Shown piece by piece: positions 1 to 10,602 of a stretch of 64,000 bases of DNA. How positions within the stretch are numbered: the stretch's first letter is position 1; each line of letters begins with the position of its first letter. Source of the DNA: Atriophallophorus winterbourni (taxonomy: Eukaryota > Platyhelminthes > Trematoda > Plagiorchiida > Microphallidae); contig JACCGJ010001475.1 in the NCBI GenBank assembly GCA_013407085.1, positions 1-64,000 on the forward strand, given 5' to 3'. The notes beneath the pieces were generated by a model. The model did no database searches, was not told where the DNA came from, and saw only the letters and a program-made list of their open reading frames with translations. Both the position numbers and the translations under genes were made by a program.

Positions 1-3000
1 GCTCGACTCAGCAATAACAGTACCTTCAGCGTATTTTGGAACAGCTGAATTATCTGTTAATCAATTTTTATAATTCCGACATAATTTTCAAAATAAATTT
101 GTTTACATAACTCAAGTTGTTATTTCCAACTTAATGTCCTTGATGATAATTTGATTTAAGTGAGTATGCTATATTTTCTCTTGATTATCATAAAATCTAA
201 CGATTATACTTTTACATGTGGATAACAGAACAGTAGATTCCAACGACGCTAAGACTTGTAACAATTTTCTGTCCTGCATGTTTCTAACTTTTGAACTGTT
301 CATCTTCTCGATGTTTTAATATTATTGAACCCATTTAATTCGTTCATGCGCACTTATCTCAAATAATAGACAACTCTCATGTATAAATATATATAGAAAA
401 TCAAAATGGATGCTACGAAATTAACATGAATTGCAGTTTATTTTTGATGTATATGTGTTTAATCATAATTATTTTATTTTACCGAAAGGATTACCACACA
501 AAATCATGTTAAGATCAGGAAATTATTGCTAATATCTTCCATTTATGAATTTTATTCTATAGATTTTTCATAAAAGTACATAAAAATACGGCATTATTTA
601 TTTGAATTCTATAAGTGAGACATTTTATTGCTTGACTAAAGACCAGCATTTTTAATTGATATTAAGTATATAAGTGATTATGAAGTAAGACGAAACGGAT
701 GATGCATTATATCGTCTTCAAATTAAAAGGTTATTTTATACTATGCGATGAAAATGTTTTTATATAAAATATAAACAATTTATTTTCTTTGTATATGTAA
801 AAGAAATTAGAATTTTGTATCTAAATGATACGAATAACAATATTCAAATTATAGTTATTGTATGACATATTCGTTCTGCATCTTCTACTATAACTCAGCT
901 TTGGCGCGACAGAATTTGTTCTTGGAATCCAATATTTATGAAGCAAAATGAGTAACTAATAGAAAATTCGACGAAGCCACAGTGCATGCATTCTCCAATA
1001 TCTTTTTGAGCTGTCATTCTTTTTAGGATTATCCGAGATTGTTAATCAGTTAGAGTTTAAGTTTTTGTATAATAGATTTATGAAAATATTCTGCTAAATC
1101 ACCGGTACTATTTTCACGCTAGAGCGGTGCTTTTACAGGTCGCTCACAAAAGCTTCAGCTCTGCATCAGCTGATATAAAAAGCCTAGTCGTTAGCAAGAT
1201 ATAAATGAATCTACTCCTGTTCTCTGTCCGTTGCGACTATTATTGGTCACATAAAACTAAGACAAATTTATTTAATCCTCTCTTGCGTTGTAAATAGGAA
1301 CATTATTCGTCAAAATGAAGGTTTTTTAATTCTTCCACATAACAGCTACGAGATAAAGATATTATGTGCACAAAACAGTCATCCCAAGTTTAGAAGTGTA
1401 GATAAGATTTGTGTTAGAACATTATATTATATGACGAATGACGAAAAATCTTGATACTGCATTTTGAAGTTGTTATTACCGGCTTTAAACCTTTATCAAC
1501 CATATTACCATGCATCAGTAACACATTTTTAATACAAGCGGATCTCGATGTTTAAATATTCACAAATATACTATAGTAACTTTGTCTCTATTCGAAGAAT
1601 TTCATCACACTAGTATTAGTGTTGTCCTCAGAACTCAGATAACTTTTGTTTGATACATTGATTTTCATGTACAATAGCAAAGTTGTGTATGTACATATTT
1701 GTTTCACATTGGGTCGATTGTAGAGTTCCTCGTCATTTATTAGGTATGGGTGCATAAATATGTGAACTGGAGGAATAGTAGACCATTTGTAGCAACAAAC
1801 ATATGTATACAGGTATAATATATTTTGTGAATAATCTTGTATTTGAACGTGCAAAAATTTGTAAATCAGCTGTTTAAGAGGATATAGCTTTCAAAAGTTG
1901 GTGCCAGGTTCATTAATCCGTTATTTTCTACTAAAAATAAATGTTACATTATCGATACCTTGTAAGGCCACTTAGCATTAGTTTTTGATTTAACAAATAA
2001 TCGTTATATATATCGTGTGTGTGAATGGCATATAAACTGTTCGTGATAATCTAATAGATTTAAAGAAACTGAACTGAAGATGGCTTTCCATAAGAGCCGC
2101 TTTGTTTTTCAAACGTGCATGATCACTGAGCAATTCCAAGACACATTCTTCGGTATAAGATAAATATAACGTCGCACATCAAATTGAACGAAATGGTGTC
2201 CAAGATTATTTTAACAATAGAGCACTTGGTGATAATCAAAGCGACATTTTGTATTATTCAAATAAATATCGTCAAAATCACACTATACACAAAGCAGTGT
2301 TGATAAATTTGAAAAATACAATACTACGCCCATATATGGAAAACTAATCGAAATGTAATCGCAATTATATGCGTATCGGTCTATTCTTTTAAACAACAAA
2401 GACATTTTTTTATTCCTGATGCTTATTAGCTAAATTCAACTTTTTATTGGTAAATATTACATATATGTGATCAATGAATCAAGATAAACTGATTATTGAT
2501 TCGAATAAAAAAGACAATATTTTCAAATATTGTCATTGGTTTTGGTTTGGCTTTTTCACACCACTCAATTTTATCGATTAATTACTTAATTAGGATAGAA
2601 TGTAACAAATAAGGTTATGTTTTATCTGCAATATATTTGAAAACAGATTATATTTTGCACATGCTGATGCTCTGCTAGAATAATACAGGATGAAATTTTT
2701 TATATTTTTACTTTAAAATATTGTCAGTTAAAAAATACTCAACGTGTGAACAGAAGATAAATGTGTAAATGTAATGCGAATTATCATTTATTTTTATATT
2801 TCCATCATCATTTGTTTTCATTTTCTAACGCAACTTGAAAATCATATGGTTTAAAAATGATCAAAATGAATTTTCATGATGTGAAACGAAGCTTAGGCTG
2901 GAACAATCATCAAATATTCATGTAACCAAACTGAATAAGCAGTACAATGCTATGATAATATAATTTTAATTTGCTCGTCACATATCGTAAATAAAATAAT

Positions 3001-3119
3001 TGATAGCATTTGAATAGCAATCAAAGAACATTGGTGTATTGTAAGTATCTGGTTTGAGCATTTTCCATATTGACGATGATTATTTCCTGTTTTATTTAAA
3101 GTCAATACACAATTCATGT
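1..3119. other. AT-rich intergenic sequence or upstream intron, no gene seen
   Basis: No exon-like open stretch with good splice sites, no RNA gene and no recognisable element was found. The open frames here are short and low in complexity. It could be intergenic or an upstream intron of the CAP-Gly gene, whose first visible exon starts at a splice acceptor. Confidence 0.5.
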
Positions 3120-3555
3120 GTTATCAACTTCGGTCGTTATCGACCATGGATTAACATCGCAAGTATGTGGAGATTGAATTTTTAGTAGCGACCGATTCAC
3201 GAAGAACAAAAGACAGTATTAGACAGATTTGCGGCATTTAAGCACTCTCGAAATGATCTGAGTTAACCAGCTCAGAGCAGTAACTGATCCTCCCAAGCTT
3301 AAAAATAACATTTCACACTGTGCTTCTAAAGAGAGCAGTGGGAGCACGGTTTTTGAACTCATGAAACAAATGAAAAGCGAACATTCAGCAAAAGTCGTTG
3401 TATCGCAAGTTCGGTCTAGCCAAGGGTCAAATTTTTGATTTAACTCTATATAGTGTTGATCTTCTGAAATGAAATCAATTTTGATTCTGTACATATCGAG
3501 CAACAAGAGTAGGCGCCACTGTCGTAGTAAGGTTAATAAGCTAGACAACATAGTT
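3120..3555 (-). mobile_element. Decayed 3' part of RTE-like non-LTR retrotransposon
   Basis: Read on the minus strand, 3551-3480 gives a degraded version of the LLRQRRLRW..VYRM block that is clear in the copy at 56.4 kb. The stretch around 3350-3250 then matches the downstream part (HWRHC..RLQAGEEQL in better copies). The plus text near 3130-3165 is the reverse complement of the family's last bases, ending in the ...CATGGTCGA..CGACCGAAG motif. Stops and indels throughout show it is dead. It is the same family as the copies at 5.5, 7.3, 18.7, 31.7, 47, 55, 60.3 and 63.3 kb. Confidence 0.65.
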
Positions 3556-3772
3556 CAAACTTTACTGATAAAACTAGACGTCATAACGATTTCCCATTTT
3601 CAAAAACATTCTTTTGTTGATTATACATTAGCATTCTCTACTAAGTGAAAACCTCGCTTGTAATAACGTGACATTATTATTGATGTTTATCTTTCCATTC
3701 ATATCGGTTTTTGAATTTACTTGATATTAGGGAAAAAAAAACTCATATGAAATGCTATTTCTCTTATTTTAG

Positions 3773-4094
3773 ATGCTTTTACGCCAAACTCATCGAACAT
3801 CGCAATTTTCTTGTATAAATATGCATGAAAAACAGCTTACTTCGAAAGTTACCACACCGATTGACAGTGAATATTATTCTGACAAACTGAATAACGCTTT
3901 AGTTCCGCTTAAAATTGATTTATCAAACATTGAAAATGGTTTCGAAACTACTGATCCATTAGATGCAAAAAGATCGGAACACCGAAGAACTCATTCATTC
4001 CTAATCGGCGACAGAGTTTACCTAATTAACAAGGAGCTATCGGGAACGATTGCCTACATTGGTCCAACTCATTTTTCCACCAGTGAACTAGCAG
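3773..4094 (+). CDS. CAP-Gly domain protein, first visible exon
   Basis: This exon starts directly after a strong acceptor (pyrimidine-rich tract then AG at 3771-3772) and ends at a GTAACC donor in phase 1. It encodes 107 residues. Residues 1-75 are polar and low in complexity. The CAP-Gly domain starts at about residue 77 (IGDRVYL, then GTIAYIGPTHF at 91-101). CAP-Gly domains bind the C-terminal EEY/F tails of tubulin and EB proteins, so a microtubule plus-end or linker role follows from the family. The usual GxW before the second half of the domain is replaced by Glu-Leu-Ala, so the invariant Trp is missing. The ATG at 3773 may be the initiator, or only the first codon of an internal exon. 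Similarity to CLIP and dynactin p150 is clear for the domain only, so no symbol is given. Confidence 0.85.
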
Positions 4095-4348
4095 GTAACC
4101 GATCACACGTTAATATCGAAATGTTTCTATTATCAGTTTTAGAATTGCACACATTGATATTTAGCATCTGGCGAATATGTGTTCTCAAATGATATTCTGA
4201 ACCGATTTTATCCTCATGAAACTCATAGTTCGTTGATATTTCACTCTAGATTTTATCAAGTTTTTTCTCAAATCTCAATATTTTATTGATTAGGAAGATG
4301 AAAATTAACAAAAGATCATTATGCGAACATAATTTTGAGGAAGTTACA

Positions 4349-4361
4349 TATAAGTTATTGT
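4349..4361. repeat. Left target-site duplication (13 bp)
   Basis: TATAAGTTATTGT occurs here and again exactly at 4718-4730, bracketing the retrotransposon fragment at 4362-4717. Confidence 0.85.
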
Positions 4362-4717
4362 CTCTCTCAGTCCTCTCCGTGCCGGGTGGCACATGAGGCG
4401 AAGACAACTTCACGCCAGTGGTTCCGGTCTGTCGCTGCTTCCGTTGCCGTCTGCCCCGTAAATCCTTGTGCATGTAGTTCGCGTTCCAACGTTCTGCGCC
4501 AAGTTTCCTTGGGCCGTCCCCTTTTTCGTTTATCTTGCAGACGCCAGTGAATGGCTACCTTCGTATGCAAACTGGGATCCATCCTGCAGACATGACTGAA
4601 CCACGGATCTGTTGTCATCGTTTCCGTAGCAATGTAGGTTTTACCGGATAGGGTTGCTAGCCTTAAGCCCTACCCTTCTTCTTTCTCAGACGGGCTTGGG
4701 ACCGCCCTTGGCGGAGT
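4362..4717 (-). mobile_element. 5'-truncated non-LTR retrotransposon insertion with target-site duplication
   Basis: The minus-strand frame 4618-4367 encodes 83 residues typical of the extreme C-terminus of non-LTR reverse transcriptases: a degraded W.GHV.RM block, RKRGRPKETWRRTLE, a DRNHWR motif and the terminal CATRHGED. It ends at a stop shortly before the element's 3' end, on the plus-strand left side. Perfect 13-bp direct repeats flank it, so this is one clean 356-bp insertion into the first visible intron of the CAP-Gly gene, antisense to that gene. The intact frame and perfect duplication suggest it is younger than most elements here. The clade is not assigned; the 3' end differs from the RTE-like family that dominates the window. 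Confidence 0.85.
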
Positions 4718-4730
4718 TATAAGTTATTGT
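4718..4730. repeat. Right target-site duplication (13 bp)
   Basis: Perfect copy of 4349-4361. Confidence 0.85.
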
Positions 4731-4844
4731 AGAGATGTATAAACCAATATCAGCTCAATTTAAAATGCAATGTATATAAAAAAATAAGGCTTCTGTTTTG
4801 ATTTGTAGTAAGTCAAAATGAAAAACACTTGATGAAAAATGCTT

Positions 4845-5250
4845 ATTTGCATGCATTTTATCACACACCCCACGACCGTTTTGTACTGTTTGCACTCGTC
4901 TAGTAGAGACAGTGCGATCAGAATCCACGTGCGCTTAAAACAATGGAATAATGGGAGTGTGATCTGTTTAACAATTTAGTATACATATGTGAGAAAATAA
5001 CTTTAATATTTAGTAAAATAAATTTTATGTTATTGTTCTTACCTGATGAGTGCAAACAGCACAAACCGGCTCGCATGGTTTGTGTGTGTGACGGAAATGT
5101 ATGCAAATGAACATTTTTATTCGTGATCATAGGTTAAACACTATCTACATGTGTTTGGCTACATGTGATTGAACAGGTTGGTCATACCAACCTTATCCAA
5201 CAGTGGCATGCAAGCACAACTTGTTTACCGTTTAATGATACTTTAGCTTA
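4845..5250. repeat. Hammerhead repeat, subfamily B, inverted pair
   Basis: A minus-strand copy (about 4845-4960) is followed by a plus-strand copy (about 5040-5250). The plus copy keeps CTGATGA, stem II GTGC/GCAC around AAACA, and the downstream unit with its GGTTGGTCATACCAACC palindrome. The G of the GAAA box is lost, so cleavage is not expected. The minus copy has a damaged CTGATGA box and GAAA box. The pair lies in an intron of the CAP-Gly gene. Confidence 0.75.
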
Positions 5251-5484
5251 ACTACAACTGTTTCTATGTATTTTAGATTTTCCCCTTCGACAAATTCGAT
5301 AAAACCTGATGATATAAATACAAAATCGACAGATCGTCTTTTTTGTTCAATCCGAGAAATGACCTCAAAGGTAGCAACGTTAAGTATTGAAAAACTGGAA
5401 AAATCACATCAATCTGAATACTAATGCGTGTTTCCATCTAGCTTTTTTAAATGGTTTACTCTGATTACTTTAAAAGATCTCATT

Positions 5485-5860
5485 TGTTATGAGTTGAAAT
5501 CAGGGAGTCGACCATTTGGCAGACCACACTTGAGGTACGAAGATGTTTGCAAAAGAGATATGAAATCTCTTGGAATTGAGCCTACGAGTTTGGTAGAACT
5601 TGCTTTTGACCGTTGACTTTAAAACCAATGTGTAAAGCGGCATATGAAAGCTGGGGATGAGCAGATACAGCTCATGGTAGGTGAACGCAGATCACGCCAC
5701 CGGCGTGCAACTGACGCCGATGGACCGAGTACTACCTATCCCCGCGAGCGCTTCCGGAGAAATTTTTCCTCCCGAATCGGACAGTTCAGTCATTAGAAAA
5801 TCTATAGAATATAACAATCATGTGCTTGTGATGTACATGATCGACATCAACCAAAGTAGT
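5485..5860 (+). mobile_element. RTE-like retrotransposon 3' fragment
   Basis: The frame from 5428 gives LKSGSRPFGRPHLRYEDVCK, then RDMKSLG, the family's signature block just after the RT domain. After frameshifts, 5655-5800 matches the zinc-finger-like tail region (the CxxC...HxxxC segment in better copies), ending in the ATCGACATCAACC..AG motif. It is 5' truncated and frameshifted, and lies sense in the CAP-Gly gene intron. Confidence 0.75.
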
Positions 5861-5965
5861 TCAACAGTAGGATCCGCATGTACTTGAAACAGTGGAAGAA
5901 TGGTGAACAAGTTGCGCTTGTATGACATTGTTAGATAAGGTTGACACGACTAACCTTTTCAATCC
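5861..5965 (-). repeat. Hammerhead repeat subfamily B fragment without ribozyme core
   Basis: The plus text from 5868 (GATCCGCATG..CTTGAAACAGTGG, then AACAAGTTGCGCTTGTATG) is the reverse complement of the part of the unit upstream of the ribozyme in other B copies. The core itself is absent. Confidence 0.6.
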
Positions 5966-6149
5966 TGAGATCTTCGATTGCAAAAAATAGCGCTTCTGGG
6001 GCTGTTAGGTAAACGGGAAAGGGGAACATACGTCTAATATTATAAATTCGTGTCATAATGCTGAAAAACGTCGACTTATCGAAAGCTAAATGATTATGTC
6101 AAGCAACAACTATTTTTAACAGTGACATTCAATTATAGATTTGTTTATC

Positions 6150-6280
6150 ACAATAACACTGTTATACTGAACCTGATCCTATTGTCTCCACCTTATGAAT
6201 GCAAATAGCCAGAAACCGGTTGTGGTGTTTATGGGATGGGCATGTGAGCCCCACAATATATAACAGTTATATTTATTTTT
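6150..6280 (+). repeat. Hammerhead repeat subfamily A, degenerate core
   Basis: It contains the subfamily A sequence from ACTGAACCTGATC through TGTCTCCAC, then CTTATGA in place of CTGAYGA, AGAAACCGGTT, GTGGTG and GGGATGGGCATGTGAGC. The G-to-T change in the first core box should inactivate it. It ends about 45 bp upstream of the second CAP-Gly exon. Confidence 0.7.
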
Positions 6281-6323
6281 TCACTGCAATTAAATCTGAT
6301 TTTATTGATTATCTTTGTTCGAG

Positions 6324-6446
6324 GTGTCGTTTTGGATACAGAAGCAGGAAAACACAACGGGGAATACCGCGGCATTCGCTACTTTCACTGTCCACCAAAA
6401 CGAGGAATATTCTGCCATCTGAAGTCACTCCGAAAAATAGAAGTCG
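6324..6446 (+). CDS. CAP-Gly domain protein, second visible exon
   Basis: The acceptor is TTGTTCGAG and the donor is GTAGGT. Phase 1 in matches the preceding exon exactly and gives ELAG-VVLD across the junction. The 41 codons complete the CAP-Gly domain: GKHNG at about residues 116-120 (GKNDG in most relatives), RYFHCPPKRGIF at 126-137, then a basic KSLRKIEV end. The junction inside the domain and the conserved second half make this the most secure splice in the gene. The intron between the two exons (4095-6323) carries four kinds of mobile element. Confidence 0.88.
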
Positions 6447-7274
6447 GTAGGTTGTTTTATATACAGCACCATATAACGTCTACCCTCTAAACAACTCAGT
6501 TCAATCTTTATATGCTTCACGGATTATTTATTGTTTAGAGTAAATTAACTAGAAATGGGATTTGTCAAAGAGCAGGACGCAACTGCTCAGGCGACATACC
6601 CTCACGTCTCAGGACCAGATAACCAAATACTAGTTAATCGATTAAGATTGGAATACTTTGAGTTTGTACCCGAAAAAAACGTGTAACATTCATTTCAAAT
6701 TTTTTATGCAACTCACTCAAACCTTACTCTGAAGGTGATTGATTGTTCGACCGAAAAAGTGTGAATGACCTTAATAATGCAATAAGATTAGAAGAGCAAT
6801 TCGAAGTATAACGCACTACGATATCTGTCCTGCCTGATCTGATTTCCGGTGCCAATTAGATCCCGAGGAATAAATTAAAAATCTAACAGTTCCCTGATAG
6901 AATACGATTTAAGTTAGATGTACTTTTAAGGCCTTGTTCATCATATTATCTGTGATTGTTTATTTCTGTTCCTGTGAATGAAACGCTTAGGTGATTAGGT
7001 TTGAGATCACAACGACGATTTACAATTCATGTGTTAGGGACAAATTCAAGTGGTTTGACCGTAAGCTACGTGAACAAGCTTAATTTGTTTGCGGCAACAA
7101 TCACAAAGCAATCTAAATGATCGATTGAGAGCTATTTTGGTGGATTCGTTTCGCAATACTACCAATAAATCATTTCATGTACTACGGAGTGGTTGGACAA
7201 GAAATAAAGAAAATTCCTTGGGTTCTCTAAATGATTTATTTATATAATAGTGCAGTAGTGGTAGTTCCAAAAGA

Positions 7275-7695
7275 TTTACTTAATGGTAAGTTGAAATCAG
7301 GAAGTCAACCATTTGGTAGACTGAACTTGCGGTACAAAGACATGTGCAAAAGAGATATGAAGGCTTTCGGCATTGACCATACTAGTCGACCTTGATCTTG
7401 ACAGCTCACGTTTGAAGAACTGTGCAAAGTGTCATCTGCAAGCTGAGGTAGAACAGATAATTCTCTCGTCTGCTGATCGTGGATCTTGCCATCGGCGTTC
7501 AAGTGTTACTGATCGAGCGAGTACTGTCTATCGTGGTAAGCGCTGTGGGAGAGATTGTTCCACCAGAATCGGACTGTTCAGTCATTCGCAGCGTGAAACG
7601 AAACCATAATGCACTCATGATATACATCCATGGACGACATGCACCGGAGGAGGCCAACAACAATCGTAATAGTAATAGTAATAGTGAGATATAGT
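7275..7695 (+). mobile_element. RTE-like retrotransposon 3' fragment
   Basis: It runs from the KDLLNGKLKSGSQPFG block (7270-7320) through the HLQAEVEQ segment to the zinc-finger-like tail (VYRGKRCGRDC, then RIGLFSHS, at about 7530-7590). It ends in GAGGCCAACAACAATCGTAATAG, followed by a short AATAGT repeat that looks like the element's 3' tail. Frameshifts separate the blocks. It lies sense in the intron before the 46-bp CAP-Gly exon. Confidence 0.75.
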
Positions 7696-7801
7696 GGTGT
7701 GTTTCACATTTATAAATAGATAAAAAATAACCCATTTATGTGTGATATTTCCACATACTCTTTAGAAAAATGATGGTGAGAATTTTTATTTTGCATTATA
7801 G

Positions 7802-7847
7802 AAGCTGGCTCACCCGTCAATCGGATTAGACAAGGTTTTAATTGGAA
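7802..7847 (+). CDS. CAP-Gly protein gene, 46-bp micro-exon
   Basis: The acceptor has a T-rich tract (TTTTTATTTTGCATTATAG) and the donor is GTGAGT. Phase 1 in and phase 2 out both match the neighbouring exons. It encodes EAGSPVNRIRQGFNW, directly after the CAP-Gly domain. The call rests on splice sites and phase agreement, not on homology. Confidence 0.6.
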
Positions 7848-9428
7848 GTGAGTATGCTTCACGCGAACGTATGATTTTAATAATGGTTATTGATTTGTTT
7901 TATTAGTTGTTGTATGGCCTCTTAACCTCATACATGCGTCATACATACATACTATTTCACATGATGGTTTTGAACAATTAGCTGATTTCCACTAGTCCTG
8001 CATTTAGATCGAATATCATTCAGAAATTTTGAGTCTGTTCAAAGTTCCGTTAACGTCGCATGGACCCGTAGCGTCGGTGCTTATCTCTGCTTACTTTACT
8101 ACAAGGCGGATAACTTGGATATTTACCTACTAAACAGTATTAATTTCTGTGGCAATTAAATTTCTGGCTATCACCGGGCAACAGTTTCTCGGGTTACAAG
8201 CATGTTTCTTGTCAGAATACGTTTTATGTTGGTGGAGTTCGTGCTGTGGAGGGCAGGACTATAGCATCGCAATCACCGCAACTTTATTAAAATAAATTAC
8301 TTTCATAGTTGACGAAATCCTCATGGAATGGTCGCGCATATTAAACTGACTTGAATTAGCCGTAAACCAGCGATTAAACTAGAATTTAAGTCACCGATGG
8401 CAGTTTATAGCCCAGGGTTTTATCTTTTAGAAAATGTAGGCAACTCTAATTGCCCGCCATACGCCTGTATAAGGTATGCGACAAAACCATCGTGAAATTA
8501 AACAAGAAATAAATGGCACTCGATAAAACTTGAACTGGCCGAGATAGTGTTGATAGAGATGGTGACGATAAAAGCTTAAAACCACGTGTTTCTGAATGCA
8601 CTGCATGGTATGCATGATGATACGTGTTATTCATTCAAACTAAAATGGTGACCTTGGGTTGCATTTGTTATTCTCAAATTAACCGCGCACTAATAATAAC
8701 GAAAGACTGGAAGAACTGCATTATTTTGACCCAATCATATGCCTCACGGAACCTTTCGTCATATGATTGATCACCAAGCTACGGTCATGTGATGATGATC
8801 TGATCACATTTTCAGAGGTCAAGCGCGCGAACGGAATAATATTTACTGTAAACAAAAACATTGCTCTTCAAAGTACTTTATGTCCATGCTAAACTAACTC
8901 TAGCTTAAAATGCTATCACCGAAAATTCCGAATAGACTCGTTTACCACTATTATGTTTCAAGCTATCCAAAACTCGCTAAAGAACGCAAAAAACCAAAGA
9001 ACTATGTGAAGTAAGCCACTCGGAACAACAAGCCTAAACTGGTTAGATAAGTCGAAATATAAATTCTCAAAATTAGTTATTGTAAAACCATTGTTTAAAT
9101 AGAAAATCGCTTTAGCACGTATTCAATCTAGTCTACCTCAGGAACGTTCATTCATGCATCCATGTCGGTTACCACATTCGACAGATAAGTAATAAGCAAC
9201 TAATAGTATGTATGAGAAAGATTAGAAATATCACCATATCTTTTCCGAATTTATACTACTAACTTACTGTCTCGTTAACTACAAAATTAGAACTTATTTC
9301 ATATCATCTTAAATTAGCAATATTGTTAACCTTCATTGGTCTAGCTCTACAATTTTATATAAAGCGATTAGCCTTATCTATTCTTTTAGTTTTCTAACTG
9401 GTAACTCATGATCGCTAATCTACCTCAG
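7848..9428. other. Intron, no recognised element
   Basis: I see no coding block, RNA gene or family repeat here. A local dyad-rich stretch around 8740-8815 (repeated CATATGATTGATCA-like and ATGTGATGATGATCTGATCA-like words) is unexplained. Confidence 0.4.
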
Positions 9429-9678
9429 AAGTATTGGGGATGTCAATCCTGATGATAACCACAATGCAAGCGCAATCCCGTTGAGAGTCCCGGATATTCA
9501 AACAGTACGAGCCTCGCGCAACAGTCAGATCGACTCCGTTGTCGGCAAGCTAAAAACACCCGTAAGTCTTTTGAAACGAACAGAGTCATGCCGGCAGTCC
9601 AGGACGAAGCGTCCCAATTGGAGACCTCCGGGAAGCCATGACGCAAAAAGTTCAGGACTCATGGATGAGCGCGAACGT
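9429..9678 (+). CDS. CAP-Gly protein gene, basic Ser/Arg-rich exon
   Basis: The acceptor is TAATCTACCTCAG and the donor is GTAAGC. Phase 2 in matches the micro-exon, and the exit is phase 0. The 83 codons encode a polar basic segment (VNPDDNHNAS, IPLRVPDIQTVRASRNSQ, KRPNWRPPGS, DERER), like the basic Ser-rich stretch that follows CAP-Gly domains in CLIP and dynactin proteins. An internal GTAAGT at 9562 is a stronger donor and also in phase 0, so a short form ending at 9561 (45 codons) would keep the frame. Both isoforms are possible. Confidence 0.65.
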
Positions 9679-9825
9679 GTAAGCAATCTTTCACTTATTG
9701 TTTGGACGCAGCGGCTTTTACATTGGGATAAACTTTAATTTTGATCACTATTATCAATCGAAACTATTGATATTTAACTTGAAGGAATTATTAATCATTT
9801 CCAGTTTATTAAGTTGCATTATGAG

Positions 9826-9895
9826 CCGTGAAACAGTGGTAAAGCGTTAAACAAAGTAATACATGAATGCCACTGTGGGCACAAAACGCCATTGG
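9826..9895 (-). repeat. Hammerhead repeat fragment
   Basis: The plus text GAGCCGTGAAACAGTGGTAAAGCG, then TGAATGCCACTGTGGG, matches the reverse complement of the unit segment upstream of the ribozyme core. No core is present. From 9896 to about 10600 nothing else is recognised. Confidence 0.5.
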
Positions 9896-10602
9896 CCAAT
9901 CTTAAGCGTATTGAGCGCATGCAACACTTCACTGCTTTTCTGTATTTGTGGCGTTCAAGTAAAGCGTTGACAACTGCGTTAGTGATGCACTTTTACGCAC
10001 GTGATCCAGTGTCAACCGACCTTGACCCGTGTCATTTGTAACAGATTGACGTGAAAGCATACCTAGGATTACTATTCCGTTAAGGTCAAATAGAGGTGGC
10101 GGGTGGTATGCTACTAAGTCATGTTCCCTGTTCCTTAGTCGAACGAATAATCAGTTTTATGAAAGAAACGTTACTCAAAAATTGCACGCAAATTTCGTTC
10201 CATTAGCATGAGTGCTCGATCTGTCCCAAATACATATACCAAAGCAAATACTTTATTTACCTTACCAATGAACGTTCCAGACAGATCACTTGCTCCGTAG
10301 AAGGTGCGCATCTTATACAGATTTTGTTGCAAGATGTAAAACGCACGTGATTTATCCCAAAAATATAGACATTAATGAAGCAGACAAATATTCGAGGCCG
10401 CAAAATGAAGATGCACGTATCGTTTGGTTTGTGAAGTTTACCTCAAATGCGGTCGAGGAAATTTAGTACGGTAGTTCTGAATGGTAATGCCGGAACTGCA
10501 CCCAGTATCTCTCACTGTCTGCTTCGTTTACAATAATTTGAGGGCATGAATTAATGTTTGCTTAAATTTCAAGCTCAAACTACCTATAAATTTCATGATT
10601 TA

